Shown: positions 62,476-64,000 of the stretch, in pieces
Numbering within the stretch: position 1 is the first letter of the stretch
Layout of the letters: every line of letters starts with the position of its first letter
Source: Ruminiclostridium sp.
GTDB taxonomy: Bacteria > Bacillota > Clostridia > Oscillospirales > Ruminococcaceae
Length of the DNA stretch: 64,000 nt
NCBI GenBank assembly: GCA_017935365.1
Contig: JAGBHT010000032.1
Location: forward strand, 124,001 to 188,000
Direction: 5' to 3'
Program-made: the position numbers and the translations under genes
The notes under the pieces: model-generated
The model's input: only the letters and a program-made list of their open reading frames with translations
The model's database searches: none
What the model was told of the DNA's origin: nothing

Positions 62476-64000
62476 TTACAGTATAGTCTTTTCGTTTTCG
62501 GCTACTCTGACCTCAAGCAGATAACAGCCCTTTGACGAGAGCATCTCGTCAATTGCCTTGTCCGCGTCTGCTATATCGGTTACTCTTCTTGCCGGTATGC
62601 CGTAGCTGTCCGCAAGCTTTATGAAGTCGGGACTTCCGTCAAGGAATACCGCCGTCAGCCTGTTGTCGTAACCGTTTGTCTGAAGCTCTCTTACCATACC
62701 CAGACGATTGTTAGTCATGACGATCACCTTTACCGCAATGTCATGCTGTATCATTGTTGCAAGCTCCATGAACTGCATCTGGAAACTGCCGTCGCCGCAT
62801 ATCGCAACGACCTCGCTGTCGGGGCGTGCCGCCTTTGCGCCGAGCGCCGCAGGAACGGAATAACCCATTGTTCCCATACCGCCCGATGTGATGAATCTGC
62901 CGTTTTTAAGTCCTATGTTGTTGACAGTCCATATCTGGTTCTGTCCTACATCGGCGCTTACAACGGAGTTATCGGGGAGTTTCTGTCCGAGAAGTCTGAT
63001 GAACGCCTTGGGGTTTACACAGCCCTCAGGTTCTGCTTCTATCGGCTTGTCCTGCGTTTTTCTTATCTCATTGAGTTCCTGTTTCCAGTCGTAATGGTCG
63101 TAATTCTGAGCGCAGGATATCAGCTGTTCGAGTATATTCTTTACATCGCCTACAACGGGTATAGTTGCGGCAAGGTTCTTGCCTATTTCCGCAGGGTCAA
63201 CATCTATATGTATTACAGTTGCGCCCTCAAGTCTGCTTATTGCGGTGACCGCTCTGTCTCCTACTCTCGCACCGAGAAGTATCAGCAGGTCGCAGTTGTT
63301 GATAGCGTAGTTCGCACTCTTTACGCCGTGCATACCTATCATTCCGTAGAACAGAGGATCGTCAGCCGGAACACTGCTCATACCCATCATTGTGTTTACA
63401 ACGGGTATATCGGTAAGCCTCATGAACTGTCTGAGCAGATTTTCCGCGCCTGCCGTAAATATACCACCGCCTGCACAGATAAGGGGCTTTTTGCTCTTTT
63501 CAATAGCGGCTATCGCACGCTTTATCTGGAGCTTGTTTCCCTGAACACTGGGCTTGTATGAGCGTATATCCACCGTTTCGGGATATTCAAAATCTATCTC
63601 TGCCTTCTGTACGTCAAAAGGCATATCTATAAGTACAGGACCGGGTCTGCCGGAGCCTGCAATGTAAAATGCGTTCTTGAAGATAACCGGCATTTTCTCA
63701 GGATCTTTTACAAGGTAGCTGTGCTTTACAAACGGCTCAGCCGAACCTGTGATATCCGCCTCCTGGAAAACGTCGCGTCCTATCTGTTCACAGCTTACCT
63801 GTCCTGTGATAAGCACCATAGGTATGCTGTCCATGTGGGCGGTAGCAATTGCCGTGATAAGGTTTGTCGCACCGGGTCCCGATGTCGCAATAGCAACTGC
63901 GGGCTTTCCCGTCATACGGGCATAGCCGCTTGCGGCGTGTCCGCCGTTTACTTCGTGGCGTACAAGCACATGGCGTATACCCGAGCCTATAAGCTCATCA
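62476..64000 (-). CDS. ilvB: acetolactate synthase large subunit (N-terminus cut by window)
   Basis: The frame is open to base 64000, about 508 codons. The first visible part includes the catalytic Glu in VRHEVNGGHAASGYARMTG, where the common RHEQGA is RHEVNG. The ThDP-binding GDGSFQMQFMEL and NNRLGMVRE, and the FAD-region VGDRAVTAISRLEGATVIHID, are clear. It condenses two pyruvates to acetolactate. The start, promoter and any leader lie outside the window. Confidence 0.97.
   Translation of the reverse strand, partial: DELIGSGIRHVLVRHEVNGGHAASGYARMTGKPAVAIATSGPGATNLITAIATAHMDSIPMVLITGQVSCEQIGRDVFQEADITGSAEPFVKHSYLVKDPEKMPVIFKNAFYIAGSGRPGPVLIDMPFDVQKAEIDFEYPETVDIRSYKPSVQGNKLQIKRAIAAIEKSKKPLICAGGGIFTAGAENLLRQFMRLTDIPVVNTMMGMSSVPADDPLFYGMIGMHGVKSANYAINNCDLLILLGARVGDRAVTAISRLEGATVIHIDVDPAEIGKNLAATIPVVGDVKNILEQLISCAQNYDHYDWKQELNEIRKTQDKPIEAEPEGCVNPKAFIRLLGQKLPDNSVVSADVGQNQIWTVNNIGLKNGRFITSGGMGTMGYSVPAALGAKAARPDSEVVAICGDGSFQMQFMELATMIQHDIAVKVIVMTNNRLGMVRELQTNGYDNRLTAVFLDGSPDFIKLADSYGIPARRVTDIADADKAIDEMLSSKGCYLLEVRVAENEKTIL

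Noticed and set aside
1-64000. tRNA and rRNA genes
   Set aside because: No TTCGA-type arm with a matching acceptor stem or rRNA conserved block was found while reading; a dedicated scan was not possible.

Overview
The window looks like a chromosomal segment of a mid-GC anaerobic Clostridia-type Firmicute, most likely a gut Oscillospiraceae/Ruminococcaceae relative such as [Eubacterium] siraeum. That placement is inferred from gene content and style, not from a marker search. The support is an S-box (SAM-I) leader on metK, a T-box leader on cysE-cysS, TTGACA/TATAAT promoters with 17-bp spacers and AGGAGG-type ribosome sites. An NfnAB-type bifurcating transhydrogenase, a GH130 phosphorylase, a GH3 glycosidase and a CotH-family protein also fit. 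I see no rRNA, tRNA, CRISPR array, prophage or intact insertion sequence. Both outer genes are cut by the window edges: an FtsX-type permease at base 1 and ilvB at base 64000.

Layout. 1-5286: end of an FtsX permease, a small membrane protein, a TtcA-like tRNA thiolation enzyme, a CCA-transferase-like protein with degenerate active-site motifs, a Ser/Gly/Phe-rich protein and an overlapping unknown. 5395-8209: a YtrA-type GntR regulator with an ABC-2 exporter operon. 8255-13496: a membrane-anchored CotH/lamin-tail protein (minus), an S1-repeat protein, and metK behind an S-box. 13591-20627: a MacB-like ABC ATPase, a 1200-residue FtsX permease with a very long heptad stalk, and an 863-residue acidic repeat protein. 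20646-22089: a small inverted-repeat element and a GH130 phosphorylase.

22118-30946: a phosphate island. A His/Ser-rich membrane protein with a zinc ribbon is divergent from pstS-pstC-pstA-pstB-phoU-phoP-phoR. The shared intergenic region holds phased hexamers that look like PhoP boxes. 30972-33445: Cys T-box, cysE, cysS. 33465-38628: two small genes, an orphan solute-binding lipoprotein carrying a zinc-ribbon motif, and nfnB/nfnA. 38881-43309: a flippase-like membrane protein, an XRE regulator with membrane segments, an M20 peptidase and a GNAT acetyltransferase. 43394-45878: serC-serA.

45919-47602: two small transcription units of unknown membrane or exported proteins. Each is driven by a nearly identical copy of one promoter/operator cassette with four hexamers spaced 11 bp apart. 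Together with the pst upstream region this is the most unusual regulatory signal here. 47686-50596: GH3 glycosidase and a convergent PfkB kinase. 50683-53290: ylxM-ffh-rpsP-khpA. 53291-54101: a long noncoding stretch with a large imperfect palindrome. 54102-55302: a CmpB-like membrane protein and an HD hydrolase. 55464-60790 (minus): lon-engB-rlmN/cfr-like-aroB. 60813-64000 (minus): ilvB-ilvN-ilvC.

How it fits together: most of the window is housekeeping metabolism (Ser, Cys, SAM, branched-chain and aromatic amino-acid synthesis, phosphate uptake, SRP targeting, Lon proteolysis) with textbook leaders. The accessory interest lies in envelope proteins (long-stalk permease, acidic repeat protein, CotH protein, zinc-ribbon proteins), the duplicated operator cassette and two noncoding inverted-repeat elements.
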